Assembly: GCF_014898815.1 (NCBI RefSeq)
Contig: NW_026515416.1
Coordinates: 1,674,001 to 1,738,000, forward strand
Reading direction: 5' to 3'
DNA length: 64,000 nt
DNA from: Panonychus citri
Taxonomy: Eukaryota; Arthropoda; Arachnida; Trombidiformes; Tetranychidae
Positions 62,952 through 64,000 of the stretch are shown one piece after another; the first letter of the stretch is position 1, and each line of letters begins with the position of its first letter. The notes under the pieces are model-generated. The model saw only the letters and a program-made list of their open reading frames with translations, was not told the DNA's origin and ran no database searches. Made by a program: the position numbers and the translations under genes.

Positions 62952-63218
62952 TCAGTGGTGATGTTGATGAACTGGTGGCGGTGGTGGAGGGTGATGAGGA
63001 TGCGGTGGGTGCGATGGGTGCGGCGGATGATGAGGATGCGGTGGATGATGATGAACTGGCGGTGGTGGTGGAGGCTGATGTGGGTGGGGTGGAGCTGGAG
63101 CCTTTCTGGTCACTGAAATAACCACTGGAACTTGAACTGGCACTGGAACCACGACTGGAGGTTCAGGGTGGTGAGGGTGATGATGAGGCTCCGGGTGGTG
63201 GTGAGGATGATTAACCAT
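62952..63218 (-). CDS. His/Pro-rich ORF, doubtful
   Basis: An 88-residue frame starting MVNHPHHHPEPHHHPHH, with a central VVVPVPVQVPVVISVTRK and then HPP/HHP repeats ending PVHQHHH. The DNA here is clearly GC-richer than its surroundings, and the Val/Pro core resembles that of the small protein at 45775, which argues for real coding sequence. Against it, there is no signal peptide, and most of the frame is a CCA/CAT repeat that stays open in other frames too. It could be one exon of a longer secreted or cuticle-type protein. No flanking splice partner was found in the window. Confidence 0.4.
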   Translation of the reverse strand: MVNHPHHHPEPHHHPHHPEPPVVVPVPVQVPVVISVTRKAPAPPHPHQPPPPPPVHHHPPHPHHPPHPSHPPHPHHPPPPPPVHQHHH

Positions 63219-64000
63219 TTCGATGATGGAATATAGTTAATTAAGTCAAATACAAATTCCAATTAAGTTCAGTACTTTGAATGAAATGAAAGTGAACATA
63301 AATCGTTGACAATTAACCTTTTTTATAATAAATTGAATTACAATCGTGATTTAAATGATGAGTAATTGGAAAAATCAATTGAATTGGTTTAATTATCTAA
63401 TTATGTTTACCTAATTAAAATTGTTTTATCTTCAATTGAATTAATCAGATTATCAATAAACCATAATTATGAATAATATTTAATTGAATTACTTGTAAAA
63501 CGAAATAATTTTTCATAATGATTAACTGGAATCATTGATTATTAATCAAATTGGATTGACTAAATATGGACACGATTAGATTGTGAATAAGGATAAAAAG
63601 TGAAACATTTTGATTTGGTAAAATTTTAATTGTTGGGATAAAAACAATTCCAATTGTAATTAAAGACAAAGTTTACCATTTGTCATATGATAGTAAACAA
63701 GTCAATTGGGTTGTCTAAATGATTGTTGATTTGATTGATTTATGATTAGATCAATTAAATTGTCGATTTAAAAGGATTTGTGTTAATACTTGATGACTTG
63801 AAATCAACTCTTGATTGTTGATTGTGATCAATGATAATCAATTATCGATCAATTGATCAGAGGAAAAGATGATTACTGGTAACAATAAATGAAGAGGAAA
63901 AACCTGGAACAATTTAAACCGATGGCGTGATAATTGTTGATCAACAAGTGTAATTGTTGAAGATAACTTGTAATTAACTACTAATTGAGAAAACGGTTGA
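63219..64000. other. Non-coding AT-rich right edge
   Basis: No ORF, RNA gene or repeat recognised; AATTGTT and TGATTAA-type words dominate. Confidence 0.5.

Noticed and set aside
1..64000. CRISPR arrays, operons, ribosome binding sites, prophage or other prokaryotic systems
   Set aside because: Genes have GT-AG introns and animal orthologues; no regularly spaced repeats or bacterial gene arrangement is present.

Overview
The window is nuclear DNA of an animal with AT-rich, intron-containing genes, most likely a chelicerate and perhaps an acariform mite. The evidence is orthologues of animal housekeeping genes (eIF5B, SCYL2, ARHGEF10, SLC7-type CAT, SLC9B/NHA, ZnT1, NTE/PNPLA6, LAP1, STMP1), GT-AG introns from about 70 bp to 9.5 kb, CT/GA and ATC/GAT microsatellites, and long non-coding stretches made of a small vocabulary of AATTGTT/TGATTAA-like words. 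The species call is inference only.

Layout: 1-1326 (-) is the 5' part of a cationic amino acid transporter running off the left edge. 5327-6594 (-) is an unrecognised charged protein, head to head with 7162-8646 (+), a two-zinc-finger MYT1-type protein fused to a membrane-spanning LAP1-like torsin-activator domain. 9250-12411 (+) is the SCYL2 pseudokinase. 13109-14571 (-) is an intronless NHA-type Na+/H+ antiporter with one frame break. SCYL2 and NHA sit inside the same pair of direct repeats (R2-gene-R1, twice), with a small relic of eIF5B coding sequence between the two cassettes. 15895-18972 (-) is eIF5B, head to head with a 50-residue STMP1-like micropeptide gene (19498-19650, +). Just downstream lie an inverted copy of the eIF5B 5' end and a long near-perfect hairpin.

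22527-32407 (+) is a very large low-complexity secreted or surface protein with Ser, Gly, Pro/His and Lys/Glu/Asp-rich blocks and repeated DYDY motifs, again with one single-base frame break. 34334-37755 (-) is a ZnT1-like cation transporter that has lost its membrane metal-site residues. It is head to head with an intronless NTE-type phospholipase (38645-40399, +) that lacks the cyclic-nucleotide-binding domains. 42194-44710 (-) holds two CAP-domain paralogues, and 45775-46222 (+) a small Pro-rich secreted protein. 46940-60215 (+) is ARHGEF10, split by a 9.5 kb intron. A His/Pro-rich ORF (62952-63218, -) near the right edge is doubtful.

The genes do not form a pathway. The most unusual items are the zinc-finger/LAP1 fusion, the ZnT1-like protein with a dead transport site, the cut-down NTE, the repeat cassettes around SCYL2 and NHA, and the rearranged eIF5B pieces. 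Exon borders were read by eye from GT/AG sites and reading-frame continuity. UTRs and transcription start sites cannot be seen.
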